A stretch of DNA of 26,723 bases. Source: DUZB01 sp964407525. Its GTDB lineage: Bacteria > Desulfobacterota > DSM-4660 > Desulfatiglandales > Desulfatiglandaceae. The position numbers and the translations under genes were made by a program. The notes beneath the pieces are model-generated. The model had not been told where the DNA came from and searched no databases. It saw nothing but the letters and a program-made list of their open reading frames with translations. Location: NCBI GenBank assembly GCA_964407525.1, contig CAYOWC010000032.1, forward strand, positions 1 through 26,723. The letters run 5' to 3'. This document shows positions 1 through 7,700 of this stretch, piece after piece (position 1 is the stretch's first letter; the number at the start of each line of letters is the position of its first letter).

Positions 1-1
1 G

Positions 2-1471
2 CCTCATGCCGTTGACAGGCAGAAGGCCTTAGGAAAGCTGACGGCCAGGCAAAGGCTGGATCTACTCTGTGATCCTGGAAGCTTTCTCGAATTTGGTCAG
101 CTTGCGGAGGCCACAAACATCCGGGACGGGGAGTCTCCAGCCGACGGCGTTATCGTAGGCATCGGACATATTCGCGGCCGCAGGGCGGCTGTTGTGAGCT
201 ATGATTTCACCGTGATGGGGGGGTCCCAGGGAACAATAAGCCACTCAAAGACGGACCACATACACAAAATCGCGCTGGAGCAGGGCATCCCCCTTGTTTA
301 TCTCCTGGACGGGGGCGGCGCCCGGGCCCAGGATCTGGAATCCTACCCCTACCATTTCATAGAAATGTGGTACGATCAGGTGCGAATGTCGGGATGGGTT
401 CCCATGGTCGCCGGGATCATGGGACCCTGCTACGCGGGTCACGCCAATATTGCCGGGCTCTGCGATTTCGTGTCCATGGTTGAAAAAACGGGCTCCATGG
501 GAGTGGCCGGGACACATCTGGTCCGTGCATCTCTTTCAAAGGAGATCAGCCCTCTTGAACTGGGCGGGGCCAGGATGCACGCGGAGCTCAGCGGGGCCGT
601 CGACATGCTGGCGGAAAACGATGAGGAATGTATCGAGCACATAAAGGCGTACCTGTCCTTTTTTTCCTGCAACTCATCCAAAAGCCCCCCTGTTACTCCC
701 TGCGAAGACCCGGTTGACCGCGTGGATGAAAACCTGGCCGGGATTGTACCTCTTTCCCACAAAAAAGGGTACGACATGTACCAGGTGATAAGATCCGTCG
801 TGGACCACGGCCATATATTCGACATCAAATCGCTCTGGGCGAAAAACATCATTACATGCTTGGCAAGACTCAACGGTCGGCCCGTGGGAATTGTTGCAAA
901 CCAGCCCCTATTCATGGCGGGGGTCATGGACACGCCTGCATCGGAAAAGATGTCTCACTTCGTGGAGTTGTGCGACGCCTTTGGCATTCCCCTGGTGCTG
1001 CTGGCGGACGTACCGGGGTTCATGGCCGGCCCCGATCATGAGAAAGCGGGACTGGTCAAACGCAGTATGAAGACCCTCTATGCACTTGGCCACTGCTCTG
1101 TTCCGGTAATCAGCATTGTAATACGAAAGTCGTTCGGCATGGGCGGATACGTTATGGCTTCAAGAGGATTCAGGCCCAACATGTTTCTGGCATGGCCTGC
1201 AGCTGAAATAGGAGGAATGGGCGTGGAGGGGGCGGTGGAGATCCTTCACCGAAAAAGGATTGCAAAAGCCGGGGACCCGGAAAAACTCAGGAAAGACCTG
1301 GTCCAGGAATTGAGGAATAAGATGGGCGCCATGTCCACGGCTCGGGTCTACGGCGTGGATGACGTCATAGAACCAAAGAATACGCGACCGGTTCTCATTC
1401 GAGCCCTGGGATATCTGAGAAGAAAAGATCCTAAACTTCCACCAAAAAAACACGGCATCGCTCCCTTTTAG
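2..1471 (+). CDS. Acyl-CoA carboxylase, carboxyltransferase (beta) subunit, 5' end outside the window
   Basis: This is the carboxyltransferase subunit of a biotin-dependent acyl-CoA carboxylase (propionyl-, methylcrotonyl- or glutaconyl-CoA type). The family moves a carboxyl group between carboxybiotin and an acyl-CoA in the cytoplasm. The frame is open from base 2, and the codons before the first internal GTG (194) already encode family sequence (KLTARQRLDLL, DPGSFLEFG), so the gene starts upstream and about 489 residues are visible. The N-half crotonase-fold motif DGGGARAQD lies near visible residue 103, and the C-half motif GGMGVEGAVEIL near residue 403. No biotin carboxylase or biotin carrier gene is in view, so the substrate cannot be assigned. 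It converges with the acyl-CoA ligase gene, 35 bases away. A fragment of the same gene's start recurs at 3986-4125. Confidence 0.9.
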   Translation, partial: PHAVDRQKALGKLTARQRLDLLCDPGSFLEFGQLAEATNIRDGESPADGVIVGIGHIRGRRAAVVSYDFTVMGGSQGTISHSKTDHIHKIALEQGIPLVYLLDGGGARAQDLESYPYHFIEMWYDQVRMSGWVPMVAGIMGPCYAGHANIAGLCDFVSMVEKTGSMGVAGTHLVRASLSKEISPLELGGARMHAELSGAVDMLAENDEECIEHIKAYLSFFSCNSSKSPPVTPCEDPVDRVDENLAGIVPLSHKKGYDMYQVIRSVVDHGHIFDIKSLWAKNIITCLARLNGRPVGIVANQPLFMAGVMDTPASEKMSHFVELCDAFGIPLVLLADVPGFMAGPDHEKAGLVKRSMKTLYALGHCSVPVISIVIRKSFGMGGYVMASRGFRPNMFLAWPAAEIGGMGVEGAVEILHRKRIAKAGDPEKLRKDLVQELRNKMGAMSTARVYGVDDVIEPKNTRPVLIRALGYLRRKDPKLPPKKHGIAPF

Positions 1472-1506
1472 GTTTTCACTTCTAATCCTGCGAGTTCGGA
1501 AAAACC

Positions 1507-3066
1507 CTAAATGGTCATGTTGTCCCGCATTTTCTTGTAGCGCCACATGGCCGCCAGCGCCTTTACCGCCTGCTCCGGACCGTTGTAAACAGGAATGTTT
1601 CCTTTCATCATCATTCTACGAACGCCTTTGTCCATTGATGCGTCCAGATTTGCCGCCAATACCGGCTTGCCCCCGGCTTTGAGTGCGCCCGACATTGTAT
1701 CGGCCTGGGCCTCCAACATACTTTTGAGCGCCTGCACCATCTCGGTAGGAAGCTCGCCCTTTGCCCTGACGCCGATCCTCTTCCAGAGATCCGTAGCATA
1801 GATCCCCAGCCCGTAAACCAGAATGGCGTCCACATCCGAGGCCTCTGCAAGCATTCGAGGCAGCTTTTCACCGTAAACCGACATATCCGAAGAAAAACTC
1901 AGGTCGATGGGATTTCCCGCACTTCCGGTAGGGGGAAGCACCGAACCTATCTTTTCTCTCAGTTCCCGGGAAAAACGGGCAAGGGTCAGTTCTGATTTCC
2001 CCACCTGGTCGGCCATGGAGGCGCCCGGACCACCCGAGTTGGTCAGTATCGCGACCCTGGGTCCTCTTGGCAGGGGCATACGCTCAAAAGCGTTCAACCA
2101 TTCGAAGAGCTCAGTGCTTGTTTCCGCCTGAACAATACCGCACTGACGCAAGAAACCTTCCATTATTCTTCCGGATCCGGCTACCGCAGCCGTGTGGGAG
2201 GCGGCGGCCCGGGACCCTTCGGGCGTACTTCCCGAATAGAGGGCCACCACCGGCTTTTCCCTTGAAAGCCTGCGAGCAGCATCCCTGAATAACCTTGGAC
2301 GACGAATTGATTCGAGGTATAAACCCACAACCTTGATGTCCTCATTGGCACGGAAATATTCTAGCGCGTCAACCACGTCCACGTTCCCCTCATTGCCCAA
2401 GCTTATGAACTCGCCCACTCCCAGGTCCATACCCTCAGCGTAAGGCAGCGCCTGGCACACATAGCTACCGGAGTGAGACGCAAATCCTATCCCCCCGCAT
2501 CTTCCGTCATAGGGAATGGTCGTGGTATTTATCCTGCGCCGGGCGTTCACAAAACCAAGGCAGTTAGGCCCTATGTACCTGATGCCGTAGCGCTCCACCA
2601 CCTCATCGATCCTTTTCTGAAGGGCCTTTCCTTCTGCTCCAATTTCGTTATACCCTGCGGTTATTACCACGGCATGGCGTGTTCCCTTCCTGCCCGCTTC
2701 CTCCAGGACCTCCGGAACCAGCACCGTGGGAATGACCAGGACGACAAGATCGGGGGCCTCGGGCAACGACTCAATATGTCTGAATGTCTTTACATCCTGA
2801 ACACTCCGGTCCTTAGGATGTACGACCCAAACCGGCCCTTCAAACCCGGAGCCGAGGATATTGAGCAGTGCCGTGGTCCCCATGCTGTGGAGCCTGTTTG
2901 AAGCCCCCATAACACATATGGACCCGGGATTCATGATGCCGTAAAGGGGGTTGTTCTGCATGGATATGCCGGATGCGTATGGATCATCCGATACGGCAAC
3001 CTTCATCCTACTTTGACTGGAAAAAAGCACAGGCGCATCATTTATACGACTTCCTAGGACTGACAT
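1507..3066 (-). CDS. Acyl-CoA synthetase (ADP/NDP-forming), alpha-type CoA-binding protein
   Basis: A 519-residue protein of the ADP-forming acyl-CoA synthetase family, which interconverts acyl-CoA, ADP and phosphate with acid, CoA and ATP. The CoA-binding Rossmann domain begins near residue 47 (ICVMGASN) and continues through GPNCLGFVN (about 165). The succinyl-CoA-ligase-like part carries ASHTAAVAG with His291, the candidate phosphorylated histidine, and NSGGPGASMADQVG near 342. I chose the ATG at 3066 because AAGGAG sits 9 bases upstream (3076-3081). An in-frame TTG at 3174 would add 36 residues but has no ribosome site. The ATP-grasp beta part is absent, both within the protein and as a neighbour, so it either pairs with a distant gene or has another role. 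A link with the adjacent carboxylase in organic-acid metabolism is inference. Confidence 0.85.
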   Translation of the reverse strand: MSVLGSRINDAPVLFSSQSRMKVAVSDDPYASGISMQNNPLYGIMNPGSICVMGASNRLHSMGTTALLNILGSGFEGPVWVVHPKDRSVQDVKTFRHIESLPEAPDLVVLVIPTVLVPEVLEEAGRKGTRHAVVITAGYNEIGAEGKALQKRIDEVVERYGIRYIGPNCLGFVNARRRINTTTIPYDGRCGGIGFASHSGSYVCQALPYAEGMDLGVGEFISLGNEGNVDVVDALEYFRANEDIKVVGLYLESIRRPRLFRDAARRLSREKPVVALYSGSTPEGSRAAASHTAAVAGSGRIMEGFLRQCGIVQAETSTELFEWLNAFERMPLPRGPRVAILTNSGGPGASMADQVGKSELTLARFSRELREKIGSVLPPTGSAGNPIDLSFSSDMSVYGEKLPRMLAEASDVDAILVYGLGIYATDLWKRIGVRAKGELPTEMVQALKSMLEAQADTMSGALKAGGKPVLAANLDASMDKGVRRMMMKGNIPVYNGPEQAVKALAAMWRYKKMRDNMTI

Positions 3067-3242
3067 AAAACGGTTCTCCTTAATCACACGGAATAACTGG
3101 TTGGTTAAATATCCCAGCATCTTCATCTCATTGGCTAGAGACAAAGCCTTTTTCAAAATGGTTGGCGTATTCAATCGGGCATCTCATGAATTAATTTTAT
3201 CATTTAAACTCCCTGATGGAATATGCAATAATGAATAGTCGT

Positions 3243-3915
3243 TCATTTAGTAATCAAAAGGAACATAGAATAGAAACGGTTTTGTGTCAACCGATTGCAG
3301 CATTCGTCGGGCATTGACTTTCCCTCCGTTGCGGGCCCAAAAGGCACCGGCATATTTATTGTGGATAAAGGTACACCCGGCTTCAGTATCGGCAAGCACG
3401 AAGACAAAATGGGCGTTCGGGGGTCTTCCACCGTGGAAATCATCATGAATGATTTCACAGCGGACCACCCGCCAACACTCCGAACCAGTCCCCCACCCGT
3501 GAGATCTTGCCTCTTACCGGCGGCTATCCCCTTTATTTCAAATTCCAAGTACCGCCGCCGCGCGACGGACACCTTATCACCAAATAACCCGAGCACATAC
3601 TTTGTGTTCTGCCACTCTGCGGTTACCCTCCCCATAAGCACGCTGTGACCGCTATACGGATGGCTGCCCAACCCCTTTATATCAGATACCAACTTTGCCC
3701 GAAGCGGGTTCAAATGCACATAGCGTGTCAGTTCCAATAGATATGAATCTTCCTGACAAAGGATTGACTTGTATCGGTTTTGAAACAGATGCCCATACCG
3801 TCTGTGCCTCCGGTTGTAGTGCATGGCATAGCCGGTTAAAAGGCGTTTCATGACCGTAGAGATAGGGGTGGTGCCGGTTTTCAAAAGCAAGTGGAAATGA
3901 TTGGGTATCAGAGCT
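3243..3915 (-). pseudogene. RAYT / IS200-like (Y1) transposase remnant, both ends lost
   Basis: The minus-strand frame contains the core of a REP-associated tyrosine transposase: the metal-binding HUH-type motif NHFHLLLKTG, then NRRHRRYGHLFQNRYKS, LELTRYVHLNPLRAKLV and GGGLVRSVGGWSAVK. The usual N-terminus before ALIPNHFH is missing because the frame runs into the duplicated carboxylase start at about 3912-3921. After WSAVK (about 3450) the frame no longer resembles the family, so the recognisable core spans about 3440-3915. An unrecognised overlapping frame covers 3247-3468. Family members are usually single-copy domesticated enzymes that process REP palindromes. REP-like hairpins occur elsewhere in this window, but whether this gene acted on them is inference. 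It is almost certainly inactive. Confidence 0.75.
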
Positions 3916-4125
3916 TTCTCATGGACATGAAGGAAAAGATAAATGAACTCAGCAGGAAAAGGGCCTCCACACTGGACAGTGCCAGGCCCCACGCCGTTGA
4001 CAGGCAGAAGGCCTTAGGAAAGCTGACGGCCAGGCAAAGGTTAGATCTACTCTGTGATCCTGGAAGCTTTCTCGAATTCGGTCAGCTTGCGGAGGCCACA
4101 AACATTCGGGACGGGGAGTCTCCAG
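3916..4125 (+). pseudogene. Duplicated 5' fragment of the acyl-CoA carboxylase beta gene
   Basis: The frame starting at the ATG at 3921 (MDMKEKINELS, then KLTARQRLDLL and DPGSFLEFG) is the N-terminal 68 or so codons of an acyl-CoA carboxylase beta gene. Bases 3986-4125 match bases 1-140 of this window at 134 of 140 positions, and the six differences, in five codons, are all synonymous. The match stops abruptly after TCTCCAG, at 4125 here and at 140 in the gene. The fragment also supplies the N-terminus that the window edge cuts from the first gene. No ribosome site precedes 3921, because transposase sequence abuts it within about 10 bases. Confidence 0.85.
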
Positions 4126-4416
4126 TCCTCCTTATCAATAGCTGTTAACAACATGGCCGAAAATGCCATCCGAGCCTTCGTAGTGGGACGTAAGAATTGG
4201 CTCTTTTCAGGAACACCCGAAGGCGCGGAGGCCAGCGCGCTCCTCTACAGTCTGATCGAGACGGCCCGGGCAAACAAACTGGAACCCTACGCATACCTGC
4301 GGTTCATCTTCGAGAAGCTGCCAATGGCTGCATCACTCCAGGATTACGAGGCCTTGCTGCCGTGGAACCTCAACCCAAAAGATCTGGAAATTCCTCAGTT
4401 GCTGAGGTGTGCTTGA
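4126..4416 (+). pseudogene. IS66-family transposase (TnpC) C-terminal remnant
   Basis: The frame ending at 4416 encodes the last 90 or so residues of an IS66-type transposase: NNMAENAIRAFVVGRKNWLF, then SLIETARANKLEPYAYLRFI and DYEALLPWNLNPKD. The full protein is roughly 500 residues, so over four fifths is missing. The frame is joined directly to the carboxylase fragment at 4125/4126. No tnpA or tnpB accessory genes are present. It is a dead remnant. Confidence 0.85.
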
Positions 4417-4428
4417 GTAGGCGCTTAC
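4417..4428 (+). repeat. Candidate right terminal inverted repeat of the IS66 remnant
   Basis: GTAGGCGCTTAC follows the transposase stop directly. Read in reverse it is GTAAGCGCCTAC, which fits the GTAAGCG-type ends known for IS66 elements. The matching left end is not in the window, so the boundary is inferred from family knowledge. Confidence 0.5.
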
Positions 4429-5190
4429 CCATATCACCTCCCATGGTGTTTTTGAATAAGTGAGCAGCCTCTCCTGATGATGTTACAGTTCGTGAGTGGT
4501 GTTAAACTGAAAGCCAACAAGAAATGGGAATATGAGCTATCTCCGATTAGGGAAGAAATATTCCATGGTTGGGAATGTGAATATTTTAAAGCGATTTTAG
4601 CATGTCAAAGTTGCATAACTGTATTCCCACCGAGAAAAACGTGTGATATTATCATTTTTTGGTGGATGTACCGAGGGCTGAGAATGTTATGGTTCCCGCG
4701 ATTTCATGAATGAGCAGAAACCGGTTAATACGCCATGATATATCAGATCCCGACAGGGTTGATAGATGAGCTCATATCTCATCTTGTTTCCGACTCAATT
4801 CTTCCTGCTCAACTGAACAATTCAGGCAACTTCACTCCCAGGGCTCCGACGACCTTTGCCGAAATTTCAAAAGAAGTGTTTTGCTGACTCCGCTTGATTT
4901 CCTGGTGCCTCGCAGTCTCGCTTACCCGGAGTCTCGTATGAGAGTTCCATTTTTTTTGGCACGGATTTCACTGATTACGCGGTTGTTTTTTTTTGCACGA
5001 AAATTCAGGCACCTGAATTATTCGCGCGAAACAATCCTCCGGAGTCGGATAAAACCTTCGGAAGAAGCAAACCAGGGCGCTCATATTAAAATTCCACACC
5101 AAGTGGCTATTTGCATTCTTGTCGGGGTCGGGATCGCTATCGGGATCGATTTGGATTATTCAGCCTAACACTTTTGATTACACCCTCCTG
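4429..5190. other. Gene-poor stretch with degenerate sequence
   Basis: No convincing gene was found in this stretch. An open frame at 4477-4713 (78 codons) resembles nothing I know and has no ribosome site. A minus-strand piece at 4809-4880 encodes FEISAKVVGALGVKLPELF, which resembles the end of an XRE-type helix-turn-helix, possibly a decayed regulator. Positions 4950-5000 hold two runs of eight or nine T beside GCACG. Positions 5120-5150 carry TCGGGATCG twice in a GC-rich block. It looks like an insertion-prone scar. Confidence 0.5.
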
Positions 5191-5191
5191 G

Positions 5192-5220
5192 TTGACAAAA
5201 TCAAGATATTCCTATAAAAT
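5192..5220 (+). promoter_or_regulatory. Candidate sigma-70 promoter of the toxin-antitoxin operon
   Basis: A perfect TTGACA (5192-5197) is followed after 17 bases by TAAAAT (5215-5220). The antitoxin ATG lies 38 bases further on. TA operons of this type are commonly autoregulated at such a promoter by the antitoxin; no operator palindrome was identified here. Confidence 0.55.
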
Positions 5221-5258
5221 TCAAAAAAGTGGGAATAAATGAAGAAAAGGAGTGCTAA

Positions 5259-5489
5259 ATGGAATCTGTTATGACGAAAAAAGGGCAAGTAGTCATCCCT
5301 GTGTCGCTGAGAAGGAGATATGGGATAACTGCCGGCACGAGAGTGGTTTGGCTCGACTCCGGCTCCGTCATCAAATTGATCCCCATCCCGGAAGATCCTG
5401 TAGCGGCCCTGCGTGGTTGTTCAAAGGGTGAAGAACTTTCCGCAAGCCTTCTGAGGGACAGAGAGGAGGACAGAGCACGTGAAAACTGA
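5259..5489 (+). CDS. AbrB/MazE-type antitoxin (VapB-like)
   Basis: A 76-residue protein with the AbrB/SpoVT swapped-hairpin DNA-binding fold at its N-terminus (MTKKGQVVIPVSLRRRYGI, then GTRVVWLDSGSVIKLIPI, about residues 5-46). Its acidic, arginine-rich tail (about 50-76) is where such antitoxins normally contact the toxin. AAAGGAG (5246-5252) lies 6 bases before the ATG. It overlaps the toxin gene by 11 bases, which indicates coupled translation. By family knowledge it should neutralise the PIN toxin and repress its own promoter. The exact subfamily is not certain. Confidence 0.85.
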   Translation: MESVMTKKGQVVIPVSLRRRYGITAGTRVVWLDSGSVIKLIPIPEDPVAALRGCSKGEELSASLLRDREEDRAREN

Positions 5490-5892
5490 TCTCTTTCTCC
5501 CTGACACATCGGCTATCCTGACCATGATGGACAATGAAGAAGGGGCCGACCTGGTTGAAGATACCCTGCGGACCAGAGAAATCCTCTTGCCCGCACTTGT
5601 TCTGTTTGAAACTTATTATAAGAGTATCAAGTACCGTGGAATTGAAACCGCAGAATTACGGTATGCAACTCTGAGGAGCATTCGGGCCACACATATTTCG
5701 GAACTGACCGAACCGGTCCTGCTAAAGGGGGGCGAATTCAAAGCCCGGTATCAGATATCATTGGCAGATTCTATTATTGCAGCTTATGCGTTTGTTCATA
5801 ATGCAACCTTGCTCCACAAAGACCCCGAATTTGAAGCCCTTACGATGGTCAATCAGGTGAAACTGCCGTATAAATTGAATCAACCAGAATGA
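5479..5892 (+). CDS. PIN-domain toxin (VapC-like ribonuclease)
   Basis: A 137-residue PIN-domain protein, the usual size for VapC toxins, which are Mg2+-dependent endoribonucleases. The acidic site is visible: Asp9 in LPDTSAIL, Glu44 in LVLFETYYK, Asp97 in SLADSIIAAYA and Asp115 in HKDPEF. The GTG start at 5479 lies within the antitoxin's last codons, 11 bases before that gene's end. The full acidic set argues for an active enzyme; the RNA target cannot be told from sequence. It sits in a tract of transposon debris, which is typical of mobile toxin-antitoxin pairs. Confidence 0.85.
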   Translation: MKTDLFLPDTSAILTMMDNEEGADLVEDTLRTREILLPALVLFETYYKSIKYRGIETAELRYATLRSIRATHISELTEPVLLKGGEFKARYQISLADSIIAAYAFVHNATLLHKDPEFEALTMVNQVKLPYKLNQPE

Positions 5893-5910
5893 ACAAACGG
5901 GAGACGAGTG

Positions 5911-6642
5911 ATGAAAACAGGACGATGTATTGTACCATTTCTTTTTTCTTTTCTGATTGTTATGGCTGCTTTCAGTCCCGTTATGGCGGGAGGAAAGACG
6001 TATCGTGTGGGGGTTCTTGATTTCCCTCCGTTCTGTGTGATCCATAAGACAGGCGAATATACGGGCATCCTGGTAGAGGTACTCGAAAAGGTTTTAAAGT
6101 ATGACGGGATCTCCTACACGATCACGGGAATGCCGCCAAAGCGACTTTACACGGGCCTTTCTACTGGGGAGGTTGATATTTATATGGGAGTTAAAGGGGT
6201 GCCCCTTTATGCTGGAAAGGTGGTTTTCAGCGACTCCGTTGTTGCCGATATCGATCTTCGTGTTTATTCAAGAAAAGGGGCGCCTGTTGTTCAGAGCCTG
6301 GAACAGCTGAAGGGGAAAAAAATTATGGTACTCATGGGATACGGGTATGGGGGGCTCATCAGATTCCTTAAGGATCCAAAAAACCGAATTACCCTGGATC
6401 CTACCGCTGATCACATCACCGCTTTTCGAAAATTAAGGGCCGGCAGGGCGGATTATGTGCTCGATTATCGTCGGCCTGCCTCGAAGGCCATTGAGGAAGT
6501 GGGTTTGAAAGATTTTGATTATGGTTCTATTCTGAAACTCGATGTGTATTTTATCGTTTCCAAAAAGACACCGGGAGCTGAAGAATTCATGGACAAAATC
6601 GAGAATTTGTACCAGGCTCTGAAAGCCCGGGGAGGACTTTAA
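5911..6642 (+). CDS. Periplasmic substrate-binding protein, SBP_bac_3 type
   Basis: A 243-residue exported protein of the amino-acid ABC transporter binding-protein family. Residues 1-26 form a signal peptide (basic start, hydrophobic core FLFSFLIVMAAF, cleavage after VMA). The mature start KTYRVGVLDFPPF, the lobe motif LEVLEKVLKYDGI-like region and the LRAGRADYVLDY segment fit the family. I chose the ATG at 5911 with GGGAG 7 bases upstream; a GTG at 5908 directly precedes it. It begins 18 bases after the toxin stop, so it may share the toxin-antitoxin transcript. No permease or ATPase gene is nearby, so it may be an orphan binding protein or feed a sensor or transporter elsewhere. The ligand is unknown. 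Confidence 0.8.
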   Translation: MKTGRCIVPFLFSFLIVMAAFSPVMAGGKTYRVGVLDFPPFCVIHKTGEYTGILVEVLEKVLKYDGISYTITGMPPKRLYTGLSTGEVDIYMGVKGVPLYAGKVVFSDSVVADIDLRVYSRKGAPVVQSLEQLKGKKIMVLMGYGYGGLIRFLKDPKNRITLDPTADHITAFRKLRAGRADYVLDYRRPASKAIEEVGLKDFDYGSILKLDVYFIVSKKTPGAEEFMDKIENLYQALKARGGL

Positions 6643-6686
6643 AAACGAGGCTTTCCGGGGAGGTTCGGGCTTAGAAAAGGCGAAAT

Positions 6687-7082
6687 TTATTCCTCAAGGG
6701 AAATGATGAGGGGAATAACGTGAAGTTCGCTTGAAACTTGGCGGGTGGCTCCAAGGCGCCAATCTCTACATCGTGTCTGGCCGTCCAGCAATTGATCAAT
6801 TTGTTTGACAAGCCCTTTGACGTTGATTACCGGATGGCGGGAGAAAACAGTAGGCAGCCCGGCGGTGAGACTGCAGACCAGGCATTGGCCCGTGCGCTGT
6901 TTCAAATGAAATTCGAATTGCAGACTGTTGTTCGTTTGTTTTACGAATTCCAGCCCAATATCATAAGCACCCTCTGTGGGATCCCCGAAGAGCGCTTCAA
7001 AAAACTGGCCGGCGCGTTCCTGTGGAAAGAGTTTTTGTAGACTGTCCTGATCAAAAACGCGCGTGATCGGGTGCCCATCCAT
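6687..7082 (-). CDS. Conserved hypothetical protein, 131 residues
   Basis: A complete small cytoplasmic protein without signal or membrane segments. AAGGAG (7089-7094) lies 6 bases before the ATG at 7082, and a candidate promoter lies at 7190-7219. Visible features are an acidic, aromatic N-half (QFFEALFGDPTEGAYDIGLEF), a CLVC pair in a Gln/Gly-rich context, and a conserved-looking block FSRHPVINVKGLVKQIDQLL ending near a third cysteine (CRDW). I recall similar proteins in sulfate-reducing and related Desulfobacterota, sometimes with misleading transferred names, but no established function. The cysteines could bind a metal or form a redox pair; that is speculation. It converges with the binding-protein gene, 44 bases apart. 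Confidence 0.75.
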   Translation of the reverse strand: MDGHPITRVFDQDSLQKLFPQERAGQFFEALFGDPTEGAYDIGLEFVKQTNNSLQFEFHLKQRTGQCLVCSLTAGLPTVFSRHPVINVKGLVKQIDQLLDGQTRCRDWRLGATRQVSSELHVIPLIISLEE

Positions 7083-7189
7083 ATGCCTCTCCTTATATTG
7101 AGAAAATTTATTCTTACCCCCGAATTACCCGAAAAAGCCTTTTCTCCTCCGTCGCTGTGGTGGCCAACCCCGATTATTACGACGACACT

Positions 7190-7219
7190 ATAATAGCATG
7201 TGTGATCGTGGTGTGGCAA
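7190..7219 (-). promoter_or_regulatory. Candidate promoter for the 131-residue hypothetical gene
   Basis: On the minus strand TTGCCA (7214-7219) is separated by 18 bases from TATTAT (7190-7195), about 110 bases upstream of the ATG at 7082. It lies just downstream of the broken phosphotransferase gene, so this gene would not depend on that one for expression. Confidence 0.35.
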
Positions 7220-7246
7220 ATGGTTTTGGAAAAATGCAGCAGGCCC

Positions 7247-7700
7247 TTATTTCAGGTACTGACGTGCAGCCTTCTCAAGAATGTGAACGAGAAAAATCAA
7301 CTTTTTGAATCGTTCGTCTTTTGTCTGGCCGTGATAGTAACGATAATAGATCTGCTGGGCGATGACTGCCAGTCGAAACAGGCCGAAACAAAGGTAAAAA
7401 TTGAAATTGGAAGTGGACCGCCCTGATTTTTTTGCATACCGAGTAATGATTTCTTCCCTCGTGAGAGCTCCTTTCAGATGGGTGGGCATCGTTCGCATCA
7501 TTGCTACATCCGGCGGGTCGTTTGCTTGGACCCAGTAGCCAAGGGAATTCCCCAAATCCATCAACGGGTACCCAATGGTTGCCATTTCCCAGTCAAGGAT
7601 TCCGGTGATGCGGGTGGGGACTTTTTCGTCCAGGACACAATTGTCCAACTTATGGTCGTTGTGAACAATGCCTGGTCTGCTGGAATCCGGGGGCATGTTC
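7247..7700 (-). pseudogene. APH-type phosphotransferase (ACAD10/11-like), C-terminal half only
   Basis: The last 150 residues of an aminoglycoside-phosphotransferase-fold protein. The catalytic loop reads GIVHNDHKLDN and the metal-binding segment GILDWEMATIG; the C-terminal helices follow (FGLFRLAVIAQQIYYRY). Family members run to about 340 residues and need an N-lobe for ATP binding, which is missing. Upstream of about 7690 the sequence becomes the etfB remnant on the other strand. Such kinases often sit with acyl-CoA dehydrogenases, consistent with an origin in fatty-acid metabolism. It is inactive as it stands. Confidence 0.8.

Noticed and set aside
439..933. Long antisense open frame within the carboxylase gene
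   Set aside because: Shadow of the real plus-strand gene; no motif of its own.
1472..1506. Terminator between the converging carboxylase and ligase genes
   Set aside because: GGTTTTCAC and GGAAAAACC pair only imperfectly and no stable stem with a T run is visible.
3247..3468. A 73-codon minus-strand frame overlapping the transposase remnant
   Set aside because: It reads somewhat protein-like (NGGKVNARRMLQ, PFLFYVPFDY) but I recognise no family and it starts inside the transposase frame; it could be the tail of another broken gene but cannot be supported.
4477..4713. A 78-codon open frame in the gene-poor gap
   Set aside because: No ribosome site, no familiar motif and an odd, Trp- and Cys-rich composition; most likely chance.
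5120..5150. TCGGGATCG repeated block as a possible regulatory or CRISPR-like array
   Set aside because: Only two units with no spacers; a simple local repeat.
7478..7700. Possible true N-terminus for the EtfB fragment
   Set aside because: The frame is open, but it is antisense to APH-kinase codons and does not resemble EtfB; treated as readthrough sequence.
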